64,000 bases of DNA, taken from assembly GCA_003001975.1 (NCBI GenBank), contig PVUG01000013.1:62001-126000 (forward strand), given 5' to 3'. Positions 26,849 through 37,614 of this stretch are shown here, in pieces. The position numbers were made by a program, and so were the translations under genes. Numbering within the stretch: the first letter of the stretch is position 1; every line of letters starts with the position of its first letter. Source of the stretch: Martelella mediterranea. GTDB taxonomy: Bacteria; Pseudomonadota; Alphaproteobacteria; Rhizobiales; Rhizobiaceae. The notes under the pieces are model-generated. The model saw only the letters and a program-made list of their open reading frames with translations. It did no database searches and had not been told where the DNA came from.

Positions 26849-27736
26849 ATGATGACGCTTGAGCAAATCGTGGTGTTCGTGGCGGTCGCCGAGCGTGAGC
26901 ATCTGACGCGGGCGGCCGAAAGCCTGCATCTGACGCCGTCGGCGGTCTCCAGCGCCATCCGCAAGCTGGAGGATTTCTATTCCGTCACCCTGTTCGATCG
27001 TGTCGGGCGCGGCATCGTGCTGACGGCGGAGGGCAGGGCCTTTCTGGACGAAGCGCGGGCGACGCTGGCGCGGGTTCGCGCCGCCGAACGCGTGCTGGGC
27101 GAGCTTGGCGGGCTGGAACGGGGCGCGCTTTCGGTGTTCGCCAGCCAGACCATTGCCAGCTACTGGCTGCCGCAGGTGCTGATGCGCTTTCACGCGCGCT
27201 ATCCCGGCATCGAGCTGAAACTGTCGATCGGCAACACCATGCGGGTGGCCGATGCGGTGGCCCACGGCGAGGCGGAGCTTGGCTATATCGAGGGCACGCT
27301 CGACAATCCGCTTCTGGCCAAACGTCACCTCACCGACGACGCGCTGATGGTTGTGGTGGCGCCCACCCATCCGCTGGCCGATGGCAGGCCGGTCACCCCC
27401 GGCGAACTGGCCCGCAACGTCGCCTTCGTGCTGCGCGAGGAAGGCTCCGGCACGCGCTTTGAGTTCGAGCATGCCATGGCCGGTTTCGGCATTTCCACGG
27501 TTGATCTCAATGTGGTCATGGTGCTGCCGTCAAACGAGGCGGTGTTGTCGGCTGTGCGTTCCGGCCATGCGGCAACGGCGATTTCGGGCGCTGTCGCGGC
27601 CCCCTGGCTGGCCTCGGGCGAGCTGAAACGGGTCAATTTCGACCTGCCGTCGCGCGCTTTCCAGCTTCTGAGCCACAAGGAACGGCACCTGAGCAAGGCG
27701 GCGAACGAACTGGTGGCTTTCTCGCTCGATGCCTGA
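26849..27736 (+). CDS. LysR family regulator, YeiE-like
   Basis: 295-residue regulator, N-terminal helix-turn-helix (LEQIVVFVAVAEREHLTRAAE, then TPSAVSSAIRKLE) and a CysB-like effector domain (GALSVFASQTIASYWLP, GNTMRVADAVAHGEAELGYIEG). The gene is divergent from yeiH with a 97-base gap, which mirrors yeiE-yeiH in E. coli, so control of the exporter is likely. YeiE of enteric bacteria responds to sulfite; that this one does is inference. Tandem ATGs at 26849/26852. Confidence 0.86.
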   Translation: MMTLEQIVVFVAVAEREHLTRAAESLHLTPSAVSSAIRKLEDFYSVTLFDRVGRGIVLTAEGRAFLDEARATLARVRAAERVLGELGGLERGALSVFASQTIASYWLPQVLMRFHARYPGIELKLSIGNTMRVADAVAHGEAELGYIEGTLDNPLLAKRHLTDDALMVVVAPTHPLADGRPVTPGELARNVAFVLREEGSGTRFEFEHAMAGFGISTVDLNVVMVLPSNEAVLSAVRSGHAATAISGAVAAPWLASGELKRVNFDLPSRAFQLLSHKERHLSKAANELVAFSLDA

Positions 27737-27740
27737 GCGT

Positions 27741-28409
27741 TCAGTCGATGCTGACCGCCAGAACGCGGGAGATTTCGGTGAGCGAGCGGCCGGATTGCGC
27801 CCGCCATGTGTTGAAGGCCGCCTGCACCGCCGCCATGGCGGATCTTGAAGACGGCGCCTTGTCGACCACGCCTTCGGCAATCAGCCGGTTGATCACGCTT
27901 GCAGACAGCACGAAGCTGTCGACGCCGGAAAACCGCAGAAAATACTGCCCGGTATTGCCGCCAAGCCGGGTGCCGCGCTTTTTCAAAACGTCCAGAAGGC
28001 CGACATAATCCTCCGCCGGCCAATCGGCGAAGAATGCACCTGCCGATCCGTGTTCTTCCGCAAGAGCTGCAATAAAACGGGCGTTTTCCTGCACAGCGCG
28101 GATTTTTTGGCCGTGGCGGACGATGCGGGTGTCGGAGACCAGCCGCTCGAAATCCTCGTCATGCAGCATCAGGCAATGGCCGATGTCGAAACCGGAAAAA
28201 GCCGCCTCGAAACCCGGCCACATGGCATCGACGACCTTCCAGTTGAAACCGGCATTGAAAATGCAGCGCGTCATCAGCGACAGATAGCGGTCATCCGGCC
28301 GCGCGCGGATTTCATCTGCGGGGGAGGGGCGTTGCAGCACCGCCTCCACCGCTTCCGCGCCGCCCTTGCGGGTCTCTGCGATGGCATGGATTTCGTCGAA
28401 TGAGCGCAT
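27741..28409 (-). CDS. Tag-like DNA glycosylase homologue lacking the zinc ligands
   Basis: 222 aa. Recognisable as a COG2818-type relative of DNA-3-methyladenine glycosylase by the core helices (SLMTRCIFNAGFNWKVVD near 43-60, HDEDFERLVSDTRIVRHG near 80-97, VLKKRGTRLGGNTGQYFLR near 137-155, then a helix-hairpin-helix-like DSFVLSASVINRLI). Unlike the Tag 2.7 kb away it has neither the N-terminal Cys and HDEEWG box nor the C-terminal His-x3-Cys, so the zinc site is gone. Activity on methylated bases is uncertain. Start at 28409 with GAGGACGGAAAG upstream; it diverges from hisS. Confidence 0.72.
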   Translation of the reverse strand: MRSFDEIHAIAETRKGGAEAVEAVLQRPSPADEIRARPDDRYLSLMTRCIFNAGFNWKVVDAMWPGFEAAFSGFDIGHCLMLHDEDFERLVSDTRIVRHGQKIRAVQENARFIAALAEEHGSAGAFFADWPAEDYVGLLDVLKKRGTRLGGNTGQYFLRFSGVDSFVLSASVINRLIAEGVVDKAPSSRSAMAAVQAAFNTWRAQSGRSLTEISRVLAVSID

Positions 28410-28564
28410 ATCTTTCCGTCCTCGGGTGTCGTTGCGGGCAGAATACGGCTTTCGCGGCATTTGGAAAGCTGATCTTCGTCCGGACTTCCGGTTCCAAAGC
28501 CTTGCCGCACGGGCGTGCATCTTCTAAGACTGCCGCCAGATTTTGACCGAGAGACACGGATCCC

Positions 28565-30223
28565 ATGAGCGACAAGAAGAAAAAGAAACCGCAGAAACTG
28601 AAGGCCCGCCTGCCGCGCGGCTTTGTCGACCGCTCGGCCGCCGATATCCGCGCGACGGAAGAGATGGTGGCGAAGATCAAGGCGGTCTACGAGAATTACG
28701 GCTTCGATCCGGTGGAAACGCCGCTGTTCGAATATACCGATGCGCTGGGCAAATTCCTGCCCGATCAGGACCGCCCGAACGAGGGCGTGTTTTCGCTGAC
28801 CGACGATGACGACCAGTGGATGAGCCTGCGCTACGACCTGACGGCCCCGCTCGCCCGCCATGTCGCCGAGAATTTCAACGACATCCAGCTTCCCTACCGC
28901 ACCTATCGCGCCGGCTATGTGTTTCGCAACGAAAAGCCGGGACCGGGGCGCTTCCGCCAGTTCATGCAGTTCGACGCCGACGTCGTCGGCGCGCCGGGCG
29001 TCCAGACGGATGCCGAAATGTGCATGATGATGGCCGACACCATGGAAGCCCTCGGCATTCCGCGCGGAGATTATGTGATCCGGGTGAATAACCGGAAGGT
29101 GCTGGATGGGGTTCTGCGCGCGCGCGGCGTTGCTGCTGACAAAAACCTCGATGTGCTTCGTGCGCTTGATAAATTTGACAAGTTCGGCCGGGAGGGAGTC
29201 ATGTTACTCCTGACGACTGGGCGCAAAGATGAAAGCGGTGACTTCACTAAGGGGGCGGGGCTATCAGAGCAAACAGCTTCTATTTTATTGAGGTTGTTCG
29301 AAACGCCTAAATTTCTGAGCGCAGCAGATGAGCCTTTGAAAGTTCAACTTGGTGAAGAGATCATCTCCTTTCAGCAGACCTGGTATGAATATGTTTCAGG
29401 GTTTCTTGTTGATGGTCGGCCGGTATTTCCTGAGGGTGAGTTTGCGGACGAGAGTGTCTCTTGGACAATCGCGGTTTCGACGGCACTCGCTGATCCAGAA
29501 ACTGATGCAAGTGCAGGCGTCGCAGGCATTGGTGAACTCTTGGCTATGCACAGAGCGTTTGCAGCAGCAGGCTACGGCCCCGATCGTATCAAAATTGACC
29601 CCTCCGTCGTCCGCGGCCTCGAATACTACACCGGTCCCGTCTACGAAGCCGAACTCACCTTCGACGTCACCAATGAAAAAGGCGAAAAGGTCGTGTTCGG
29701 CTCGGTTGGCGGCGGCGGGCGGTATGACGGGCTGGTGTCGCGCTTCATGGGCCAGCCGGTGCCGGCGACGGGCTTTTCCATCGGTGTGTCGCGGCTGATG
29801 ACGGCGCTGAAGAACCTCGGCAAGCTCGGCGCCTCCGAGGTGATCGAGCCGGTGCTGGTCACCGTCATGGATGGCGATGCCGAGGCCATGGGCCGCTATC
29901 AGAAGATGACGCAGGAGCTGCGCGCTGCCGGCATTCGCGCCGAGATGTATCAGGGCAACTGGAAGAAATTCGGCAACCAGCTCAAATATGCAGACCGGCG
30001 CGGCTGCCCCATCGCCATCATCCAGGGTGGCGATGAGCGCGCCGAAGGCGTCGTCCAGATCAAGGACCTGATCGAGGGCAAGCGCTTGTCCGGCGAAATC
30101 GAGGACAATGCCGAATGGCGCGAGGCCCGCGTGGCGCAGGAAACCGTGCCGGAAGGCGATCTGGTCGAAAAGGTGCGCCAGATGCTGGAGGCACAGGCGG
30201 AGGACCGGCGTCGGGCCGGATGA
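28565..30223 (+). CDS. hisS: Histidyl-tRNA synthetase HisS
   Basis: Charges tRNA-His. Class II synthetase, 552 aa, somewhat longer than the roughly 420-510 aa I expect. Motif 2 region [19 protein letters not shown], the histidine-site [22 protein letters not shown] and motif 3 [11 protein letters not shown] are all present. The Lys-rich start (MSDKKKKK) and the [24 protein letters not shown] segment are typical of the divergent alphaproteobacterial HisS. The middle of the gene, about 29130-29580, has about 40-55 percent GC and non-preferred codons (TTA, TTG, AAA, TTT), unlike the GC-rich flanks. That suggests a recombined tract. Part of a histidine group with hisZ and hisG. Confidence 0.94.
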   Translation: MSDKKKKKPQKLKARLPRGFVDRSAADIRATEEMVAKIKAVYENYGFDPVETPLFEYTDALGKFLPDQDRPNEGVFSLTDDDDQWMSLRYDLTAPLARHVAENFNDIQLPYRTYRAGYVFRNEKPGPGRFRQFMQFDADVVGAPGVQTDAEMCMMMADTMEALGIPRGDYVIRVNNRKVLDGVLRARGVAADKNLDVLRALDKFDKFGREGVMLLLTTGRKDESGDFTKGAGLSEQTASILLRLFETPKFLSAADEPLKVQLGEEIISFQQTWYEYVSGFLVDGRPVFPEGEFADESVSWTIAVSTALADPETDASAGVAGIGELLAMHRAFAAAGYGPDRIKIDPSVVRGLEYYTGPVYEAELTFDVTNEKGEKVVFGSVGGGGRYDGLVSRFMGQPVPATGFSIGVSRLMTALKNLGKLGASEVIEPVLVTVMDGDAEAMGRYQKMTQELRAAGIRAEMYQGNWKKFGNQLKYADRRGCPIAIIQGGDERAEGVVQIKDLIEGKRLSGEIEDNAEWREARVAQETVPEGDLVEKVRQMLEAQAEDRRRAG

Positions 30224-30289
30224 TGCGGCGGGGGAGGCGTCGGCTCTCACAACCTCCCCTCTTGAGACAGGACAGTCGCATCTACCCTT

Positions 30290-30500
30290 GCGGCTTGCTC
30301 CATATACTCTCTCCCGCTTGCGGGAGAGATGCCCCGAAAGGGGCAGTGAGGGTGAAGCGGCGTTTCAAAATCGTGAGGGCGTCCGTGTGGATAGGTTCCC
30401 CCCCTCACTGTCGCTGTCGCGACATCTCTCCCCTCCGGGGCGAGAAGATTTGGGGGCTGTGCGGCAAAGCCCTTGGCGATAGCCGTCCCCTCGAGGGGAG
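30290..30500. repeat. RIME-like rhizobial intergenic mosaic repeat
   Basis: A chain of hairpins between hisS and a VOC gene: CTCTCCCGC-TT-GCGGGAGAG (30309-30328), GCCCC-GAAA-GGGGC (30331-30344), CAGTGAGGG (30344-30352) inverted as CCCTCACTG (30402-30410), CTCTCCCC and CGGGGCGAGA near 30427-30445, and the palindrome CCCCTCGAGGGG (30487-30498). The motif with GTGAGGGTGAAG and ACATCTCTCCCC is a familiar repeat of Rhizobium, Sinorhizobium and Agrobacterium intergenic regions. Confidence 0.75.
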
Positions 30501-30571
30501 AATGGTGGTCTTGGCTTTCATCGCGATTTTCCGGCAATCGTGCTACATATTGCAGCGATGAGGGGGCCGCC

Positions 30572-30934
30572 ATGCTCAAATCCATTCATCACATCCAGCT
30601 TGCCATGCCCGAGGGTCGGGAAGATGAGGCGCGGGCGTTTTATGCCGGCGTGCTTGGCGTGCCGGAGGTGGAAAAGCCTGACAATCTGAACGCGCGCGGC
30701 GGGTGCTGGTTCGAGGCGGGTGGCCTGCGCATCCATCTGGGCGTCGAGAAGGATTTCCGGCCCGCGAAAAAGGCGCATCCGGCGTTTCTGGTCGATGATG
30801 TCGCGGCGGTTGCGGCGGCGGTGGAAAAGGCCGGTTATGTGGTGAAGCCGGACGCGCCGCTTGAAGGCTTTCTGCGGACCTATGTTTACGATCCCTTCGG
30901 CAACCGGATCGAACTGATGCAGGTTTTGGGCTGA
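30572..30934 (+). CDS. VOC (glyoxalase-like) family protein
   Basis: Single-domain vicinal-oxygen-chelate protein, 120 aa. Fold residues: SIHHIQLAMPEG at the start, ARAFYAGVLG, LRIHLGVEKDF mid-chain and YVYDPFGNRIELMQ at the end with the Glu metal ligand. ATG at 30572 with AGGGGG upstream is preferred; the open frame from 30473 passes through the repeat. It sits between hisS and hisZ, 76 bases before hisZ. Substrate unknown. Confidence 0.82.
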   Translation: MLKSIHHIQLAMPEGREDEARAFYAGVLGVPEVEKPDNLNARGGCWFEAGGLRIHLGVEKDFRPAKKAHPAFLVDDVAAVAAAVEKAGYVVKPDAPLEGFLRTYVYDPFGNRIELMQVLG

Positions 30935-31010
30935 AGCTGGCCGCAATCGTTGACTTTTGCCGCAAAGGATGGTCATCGGATGCGGAAACTCGAATGACGA
31001 TGGGACAACG

Positions 31011-32138
31011 ATGCCCTCCACCAGCCTGCCGGATTGCGCCGGCGCCATCCTTGCCGCTTTTTCCGCGCGCGACACGGTTCTGACCGATACACCGGTGATC
31101 CAGCCCGCCGCGCCGTTTCTGGACATGACCGGCGAGGCGCTGCGCCGCCGTATCTTCATGACCGAGAGCGAGACCGGCGAAAGCCTGTGCCTGCGCCCCG
31201 AATTCACCATTCCCGTCTGTCGCCACCATATCACCGACAACGCCGGAACGCCGAAGCGCTATGCCTATTGCGGCATGGTGTTCCGTCAGGCGCGCGAGGA
31301 CGGCGCGGACGAGTTCTTTCAGGCCGGTATCGAAGACCTCGGCACGGTGGATGTGGCCGCCGCAGACGCCCGCGCCATCGCCGATGCATGGAGCACGCTC
31401 GGCGCCTGCCTGCCGGGCGCGCGTTTTTCCGTGACGCTGGGCGATCAGGCGATCTTCGAGGCCGTGGTGCGCGCGCTCGGGCTTCCCGGCGGCTGGCAGA
31501 AGCGGTTGATCCAGGCTTTCGGCAACCATGCCCGTCTTGCAGCCCTTCTGGAGGCATTGGCCCGCCCGCAGCCGGTTTCCGGGCTCGACCGCCGCGTGGC
31601 CGCGTTTCTGGCCGATGGCGACGAGGCCGGGTTGATCGATCATATCGACCGGACCATGCAGCAAACCGGCTATTCCACCAATGCCAGCCGCAGCCCGAAG
31701 GAAATTGCCCGGCGGCTGAAGGAAAAACTGGCGCTTTCGGTCACCAGTCTCGACCGCGAGGCGCTGGAAGCCCTGAAAACATTCCTGTCGCTTGAAGTCG
31801 GCCTTGATGCCGCGTCGTCCGAACTGGCTGCCTTTTCGGAGAAATTCGGCCTCGATATCGGTGCGGCCATCGGCGTGTTCGAGCGGCGCATTGCCGCGCT
31901 GCGGGCCGCCGATGTCGACGTTGCGGCGATCACCTATCGCGCTGCCTTCGGCCGTCCGCTCGATTATTATACCGGTCTGGTGTTCGAGATCGCGGAGACC
32001 GGCGCGCGCGGTGCGTTGCTGGCCGGTGGCGGACGCTATGACCGCCTGCTGACGCTGCTTGGCGCCAGCGATCATATTCCCGCCGTCGGCTTTTCGCTGT
32101 GGCTCGACCGGATCGAACGCGCCGGAGAACAACAATGA
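31011..32138 (+). CDS. hisZ: ATP phosphoribosyltransferase regulatory subunit HisZ
   Basis: Class II synthetase-like paralogue of HisS (375 aa) that lost charging activity and activates short HisG in the first step of histidine synthesis. Seen: [13 protein letters not shown] (about 62-74), [13 protein letters not shown] (about 85-97) and [10 protein letters not shown] with [10 protein letters not shown] near 320-345. Start at ATG 31011 after the longer frame from 30957. Its stop overlaps the hisG start as ATGA, coupling the two subunits. Confidence 0.93.
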   Translation: MPSTSLPDCAGAILAAFSARDTVLTDTPVIQPAAPFLDMTGEALRRRIFMTESETGESLCLRPEFTIPVCRHHITDNAGTPKRYAYCGMVFRQAREDGADEFFQAGIEDLGTVDVAAADARAIADAWSTLGACLPGARFSVTLGDQAIFEAVVRALGLPGGWQKRLIQAFGNHARLAALLEALARPQPVSGLDRRVAAFLADGDEAGLIDHIDRTMQQTGYSTNASRSPKEIARRLKEKLALSVTSLDREALEALKTFLSLEVGLDAASSELAAFSEKFGLDIGAAIGVFERRIAALRAADVDVAAITYRAAFGRPLDYYTGLVFEIAETGARGALLAGGGRYDRLLTLLGASDHIPAVGFSLWLDRIERAGEQQ

Positions 32139-32824
32139 CCGTCACCATCGCACTGCCCTCCAAGGGGCGTATCAAGGAAGGCGCGGAAAAGGCCCTAGAA
32201 AAAGCCGGGTTCCCGGTCGAGACCAATGGCAATGACCGCTCCTATCGCGGTCAGGTGCGCGGACGCCCGGATATCGAAATCGCCTTTCTGTCAGCCTCGG
32301 AGATTTCCCGTGAAGTCGGCAATGGCGCTGTCGATTTCGGCGTTACAGGTGAGGATGTGGTGCGCGAGAATGTGGCTCAGGCCGATGCCCGCGTCGAGTT
32401 CGTCTCCCGCCTCGGTTTCGGGCAGGCCGATGTGGTCGTCGCCGTGCCGGAAATCTGGCTCGATGTCGACACCATGGCCGACCTCAACGACGTTGCCTCC
32501 GAATTCCGCAGCCGTCATGGCCGCAGGCTGGCAATCGCGACAAAATTCTGGCGGCTGACGCAGCAGTTCTTCACCGCCAAGCACGGCATCCAGCTCTATC
32601 GGATCGTCGAAAGCCTGGGCGCCACCGAAGGCGCGCCGATGGCCGGCCAGGCCGATATCATCGTCGATATCACCTCCACCGGCTCGACGCTTGCGGCCAA
32701 CCACCTGAAGATCCTCTCCGATGGCGTGATCCTGAAGTCGGAGGCCTGTTTCGTGCGGGCCCGCAAGGCCGCGCATGAGGGCGATCCGGTTGTTGATGAA
32801 ATCCTCACGGCGATGCGCAGCTGA
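32135..32824 (+). CDS. hisG: ATP phosphoribosyltransferase HisG, short form
   Basis: Catalytic subunit of the first enzyme of histidine synthesis, joining ATP and PRPP. 229 aa, the short form lacking the C-terminal allosteric domain, which is why HisZ is needed. Motifs: [10 protein letters not shown] (5-14), [13 protein letters not shown], and the PRPP-binding stretch [17 protein letters not shown] near 174-190. The ATG overlaps the hisZ stop by four bases. Feedback by histidine acts through the HisZ complex in this class. Confidence 0.94.
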   Translation: MTVTIALPSKGRIKEGAEKALEKAGFPVETNGNDRSYRGQVRGRPDIEIAFLSASEISREVGNGAVDFGVTGEDVVRENVAQADARVEFVSRLGFGQADVVVAVPEIWLDVDTMADLNDVASEFRSRHGRRLAIATKFWRLTQQFFTAKHGIQLYRIVESLGATEGAPMAGQADIIVDITSTGSTLAANHLKILSDGVILKSEACFVRARKAAHEGDPVVDEILTAMRS

Positions 32825-33023
32825 AGGGGGCGCAGGCCAATACCCGTGTCGTTTTTCCTGCGATGAGGCGGGCCGTGCGTAAATTTTAAGTGATGTTTCC
32901 GGAAAAACGTCATTTTTTTGGCGTTGTGACACCGTTTTGCCAATAAAGTGACAAGTGTGGGCTTGCGATTCCTTTTTGCACTGCACATCTCGCACCTATC
33001 CCTATAACTTTTCAGGAACATCC

Positions 33024-33731
33024 ATGCCACGCTTGTCCGCATTTCCGATCACCCAGAAATGGCCAGCACAAAACCCCGACGTCATTCAGCTCTATTCTCT
33101 TCCCACTCCGAATGGCGTGAAGGTTTCTATCGCTCTGGAAGAGCTGGAACTGCCGTATGAGGCGCATCGTGTGTCCTTTGATACCGATGATCAGATGACG
33201 CCCGAGTTTCTGTCGCTCAATCCCAACAACAAGATCCCGGCGATTATCGACCCGCACGGACCGGACGACACGCCCATCGGCCTGTTCGAATCCGGCGCGA
33301 TCCTGCTTTACCTCGCCGAAAAGGCCGGCCGGCTGATCCCCAACGATCCGATCGGGCGCTATGAGACGATCCAGTGGGTGATGTTCCAGGTTGGGGGCGT
33401 GGGCCCGATGTTCGGTCAGTTCGGCCATTTCTACAAATATGCCGCCGACAAGGTTGCCAATAATTCCTATCCGGTGGAGCGCTACACCAAGGAAGCGCGC
33501 CGTCTGCTGGGCGTTCTGGAAGGCCGGCTGCTCGACCGTCAGTTCATCATGGGCGATGAGTATACGATTGCCGATATCGCGATCTTCCCCTGGGTGCGTG
33601 GCCTGACGAACGGCTATGATGCAGAGGAAACCCTGCGGCTTTCCGATTTCAAGGTCGTCAATGCCTGGGTCAAGCGCTGTTCCGAGCGTCCGGCCAGTGT
33701 CAAAGGTCTTGCGGTTCCGGCGAAGAACTGA
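33024..33731 (+). CDS. Glutathione transferase, YghU/Nu-class-like
   Basis: 235 aa protein with an N-terminal thioredoxin-like GST domain (LYSLPTPNGVKVSIALEE near 24-41, NPNNKIPAI near 68-76, LFESGAILLYLAEKAG near 90-105) and an all-helical C-terminal domain (YTIADIAIFPWVRG near 182-195). It matches YghU/YfcG proteins with disulfide reductase activity on glutathione. The start is 33024 rather than the upstream frame at 32955. Stands alone after hisG with its own terminator. Confidence 0.86.
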   Translation: MPRLSAFPITQKWPAQNPDVIQLYSLPTPNGVKVSIALEELELPYEAHRVSFDTDDQMTPEFLSLNPNNKIPAIIDPHGPDDTPIGLFESGAILLYLAEKAGRLIPNDPIGRYETIQWVMFQVGGVGPMFGQFGHFYKYAADKVANNSYPVERYTKEARRLLGVLEGRLLDRQFIMGDEYTIADIAIFPWVRGLTNGYDAEETLRLSDFKVVNAWVKRCSERPASVKGLAVPAKN

Positions 33732-33761
33732 GCCGTTCTCAGGACAGTACAAACGATAAAA

Positions 33762-33790
33762 GGCGTGGCCGGGCGGCCGCGCCTTTTTTG
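33762..33790 (+). terminator. Terminator after the glutathione transferase gene
   Basis: Stem GGCGTGGCC / GGCCGCGCC (one mismatch) with a GGGC loop and six T. Starts 31 bases after the stop. Confidence 0.88.
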
Positions 33791-33870
33791 TTTGCAAAGC
33801 TCGCCCCTCGTTCTTCGTCATGCCGGCCGGGGGATAGGCAAAGCTGTGATTGCTTGCAGGGTTTGTCAAC

Positions 33871-33900
33871 AAAAAAGGCGCCCCCCGAAGGAGCGCCTTT
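33871..33900 (-). terminator. Terminator after groEL
   Basis: On the minus strand AGGCGCTCC-TTCG-GGGGGCGCCT followed by TTTTTT, with a stable UUCG tetraloop. It lies 52 bases after the groEL stop. Confidence 0.9.
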
Positions 33901-33952
33901 CTGAAATTTTGAATGGTCGAGCTAGGCTCTAAGCAATCAGGCCCAGGCCTGA

Positions 33953-35620
<1,668 letters not shown>

Positions 35621-35684
35621 TCAAACCTTGATGGGCTCGAAAGCCCGGCTGAATGGAATGGTAAGCGTCAGGGATGACCGCCGA

Positions 35685-35981
35685 TCAGGCGACAACACCC
35701 ATGATATCGGCTTCCTTCATGATCAGAAGGTCTTCGCCGTCGAGCTTGACTTCAGTACCCGACCATTTGCCGAACAGAACGCGGTCGCCGACCTTGACGT
35801 CGAGCGCGACAACCTTGCCGCTGTCGTCACGGGCGCCGGAACCGACGGCGACGATTTCGCCTTCCTGCGGCTTTTCCTTGGCGGTGTCGGGAATGATGAT
35901 GCCGCCCTTGGTCTTTTCTTCGGACTCAACACGACGTACGACAACGCGGTCGTGCAGGGGGCGGAAAGAAATGCTTGCCAT
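35685..35981 (-). CDS. groES: Co-chaperonin GroES (Hsp10)
   Basis: 98 aa heptameric lid of Gro[16 protein letters not shown] at the start, the mobile loop [19 protein letters not shown], and [10 protein letters not shown] late in the chain. First gene of the operon, preceded by a perfect CIRCE operator and a heat-shock-like promoter. Confidence 0.98.
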   Translation of the reverse strand: MASISFRPLHDRVVVRRVESEEKTKGGIIIPDTAKEKPQEGEIVAVGSGARDDSGKVVALDVKVGDRVLFGKWSGTEVKLDGEDLLIMKEADIMGVVA

Positions 35982-36043
35982 TGTCTATACCCTCGATCAA
36001 ATGACACTCGCAGCCGGCATGTGCCGGCGGCCTGGATATGGTG

Positions 36044-36070
36044 TTAGCACTCTCCTGTGTTGAGTGCTAA
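36044..36070 (-). promoter_or_regulatory. CIRCE operator (HrcA site)
   Basis: TTAGCACTC-N9-GAGTGCTAA, a perfect match to the CIRCE element. It sits between the promoter and groES, in the 5' leader, where the HrcA repressor would block groESL at normal temperature. Confidence 0.97.
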
Positions 36071-36077
36071 TGGCGGA

Positions 36078-36107
36078 CATTTAGGCAGGGGGTGACTGAG
36101 TGTCAAG
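36078..36107 (-). promoter_or_regulatory. groESL promoter, RpoD/RpoH-like
   Basis: On the minus strand CTTGACA (36107-36101), 17 bases, then CCTAAATG with TAAATG as -10 (36083-36078). The CTTGAC and CCTA-T features suit the alphaproteobacterial sigma-32 consensus as well as sigma-70. It lies just upstream of CIRCE. Confidence 0.75.
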
Positions 36108-36237
36108 AAATTGGCGAAAGATTTTTTGCCAGTACCGGTGAAGGGGGGCGCCGGTGAGGGCGGCACGTCGTTTTCACAAAGCCTTCGTATCATCGCGATA
36201 GATGCAACGAAACCTCTATCTGTAATGCGGGGATATT

Positions 36238-37560
36238 GTGGCGCGTGGCATGGCGGATGTAACCGGCCCCTCCTTTCGTGAATTTCTCGCGGTGTTTTTC
36301 CGCATCGGCATGCTGTCGTTCGGCGGCCCTGCCGGTCAGATCGCATTGATGCACCGCATCGTGGTCGATGAAAAACGCTGGATCGGTGAAAGCCGGTATC
36401 TGCATGCGCTCAACTACTGCATGCTGTTGCCCGGCCCGGAGGCCCAGCAACTCGCGACCTATCTCGGCTGGCTGCTTTATGGCGTCCGTGGCGGCGTTGT
36501 CGCGGGTATTCTGTTTGTGGTGCCGGGGCTTGTCGTCATCATCGCGCTGGCGCTGGCCTATGCCTTTTTTGCCGATACCGGCTGGCTTCAGTCCGTTTTT
36601 CTGGGTCTCAAGGCCGCCGTGCTGGCCATTGTCGCGCAGGCATTGTGGCGCATGGCGAAAAAGTCGCTGAAGGGGCCGCGTTATGCCGGTTTCGCATGTC
36701 TGGCGTTTTTGGCGCTTTTCGTTTTCGGTATTCCGTTTCCGCTGGTTATTCTGTTTGCCGCGCTTGGCGGGTATCTGCTGCTGCAGGCCGAAATCGCGGA
36801 CGCTGATGATGAAGATACGGTGGCAACGCGCGATGGCGGTCACGGGTGGCGCGCCCTTGCAAGCGTTGTCGTCTGGGTGCTCGTCTGGCTTGCACCGCTG
36901 GGCATTTTCATGGTTGTCGGCGGCGGCACTCTGGCCGAAATCTTCACATTCTTTGTGAAAATCGCGGTCTTTTCCTTCGGTGGCGCCTATGCGGTTCTGT
37001 CCTATGTGGCGCAGGAAGCGGTCAACACCTATCACTGGCTGACCCCGGCTGAAATGCTGGACGGTCTGGCTTTGGCGGAAACGACGCCAGGGCCGCTGGT
37101 GCTGGTGCTTTCTTTCGTCGGCTTTCTGGCGGCCTTCGGCGCGCCGGTTTTCGGCAGTGCTGTCCTTTCCGGTATTCTCGGGGCGCTTTTGACGGCGTGG
37201 GCGATTTTCGTGCCGAGCTTCGTCTTCATCTTTGCCGGCGCTCCCTATGTCGAAAGCGTGCGGAAGAAACCGGCGCTATCCGGTGCTCTTGCCGGCATCG
37301 GCGCTGCTACGGTCGGCGTCATTGCCAATCTGACGTTCTGGTTTGCCCTTCACGTGCTTTTCCCGTCCGTCGGCCGTATTGAATTATTTGCTTTTCATCC
37401 GTTCCTCGATGCCGCTCTGGTGTGGCCTCAGTGGCAAAGCCTCAGCCTGTCATCGCTGGCAATCGCCGTTGCCGGCGGTGTTGCTGTTTTCCGGTTTCGC
37501 CTTGGCGTCATCCCGCTGCTTCTGGCGGCGGGCGTTGCGGGGCTTGCCATCGGCGCGTGA
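36238..37560 (+). CDS. chrA: Chromate transporter ChrA, two-domain form
   Basis: Inner-membrane protein of 440 aa with two homologous CHR halves. Half 1: FRIGMLSFGGPAGQIALMH (about 17-35), LNYCMLLPGPEAQQLATYLG. Half 2: FVKIAVFSFGGAYAVLSYVAQE and LALAETTPGPLVLVLSFVG. This is the long-chain ChrA that exports chromate by proton exchange in known members. The GTG at 36238 and ATG at 36250 are both possible starts. No chrB nearby, so chromate induction is not evident. It is divergent from groES. Confidence 0.9.
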   Translation: MARGMADVTGPSFREFLAVFFRIGMLSFGGPAGQIALMHRIVVDEKRWIGESRYLHALNYCMLLPGPEAQQLATYLGWLLYGVRGGVVAGILFVVPGLVVIIALALAYAFFADTGWLQSVFLGLKAAVLAIVAQALWRMAKKSLKGPRYAGFACLAFLALFVFGIPFPLVILFAALGGYLLLQAEIADADDEDTVATRDGGHGWRALASVVVWVLVWLAPLGIFMVVGGGTLAEIFTFFVKIAVFSFGGAYAVLSYVAQEAVNTYHWLTPAEMLDGLALAETTPGPLVLVLSFVGFLAAFGAPVFGSAVLSGILGALLTAWAIFVPSFVFIFAGAPYVESVRKKPALSGALAGIGAATVGVIANLTFWFALHVLFPSVGRIELFAFHPFLDAALVWPQWQSLSLSSLAIAVAGGVAVFRFRLGVIPLLLAAGVAGLAIGA

Positions 37561-37614
37561 TTGTGACCTTTTGTGCGCGCCCGCCCGACTGCATTCTTAT
37601 CAATGAGGATATTC

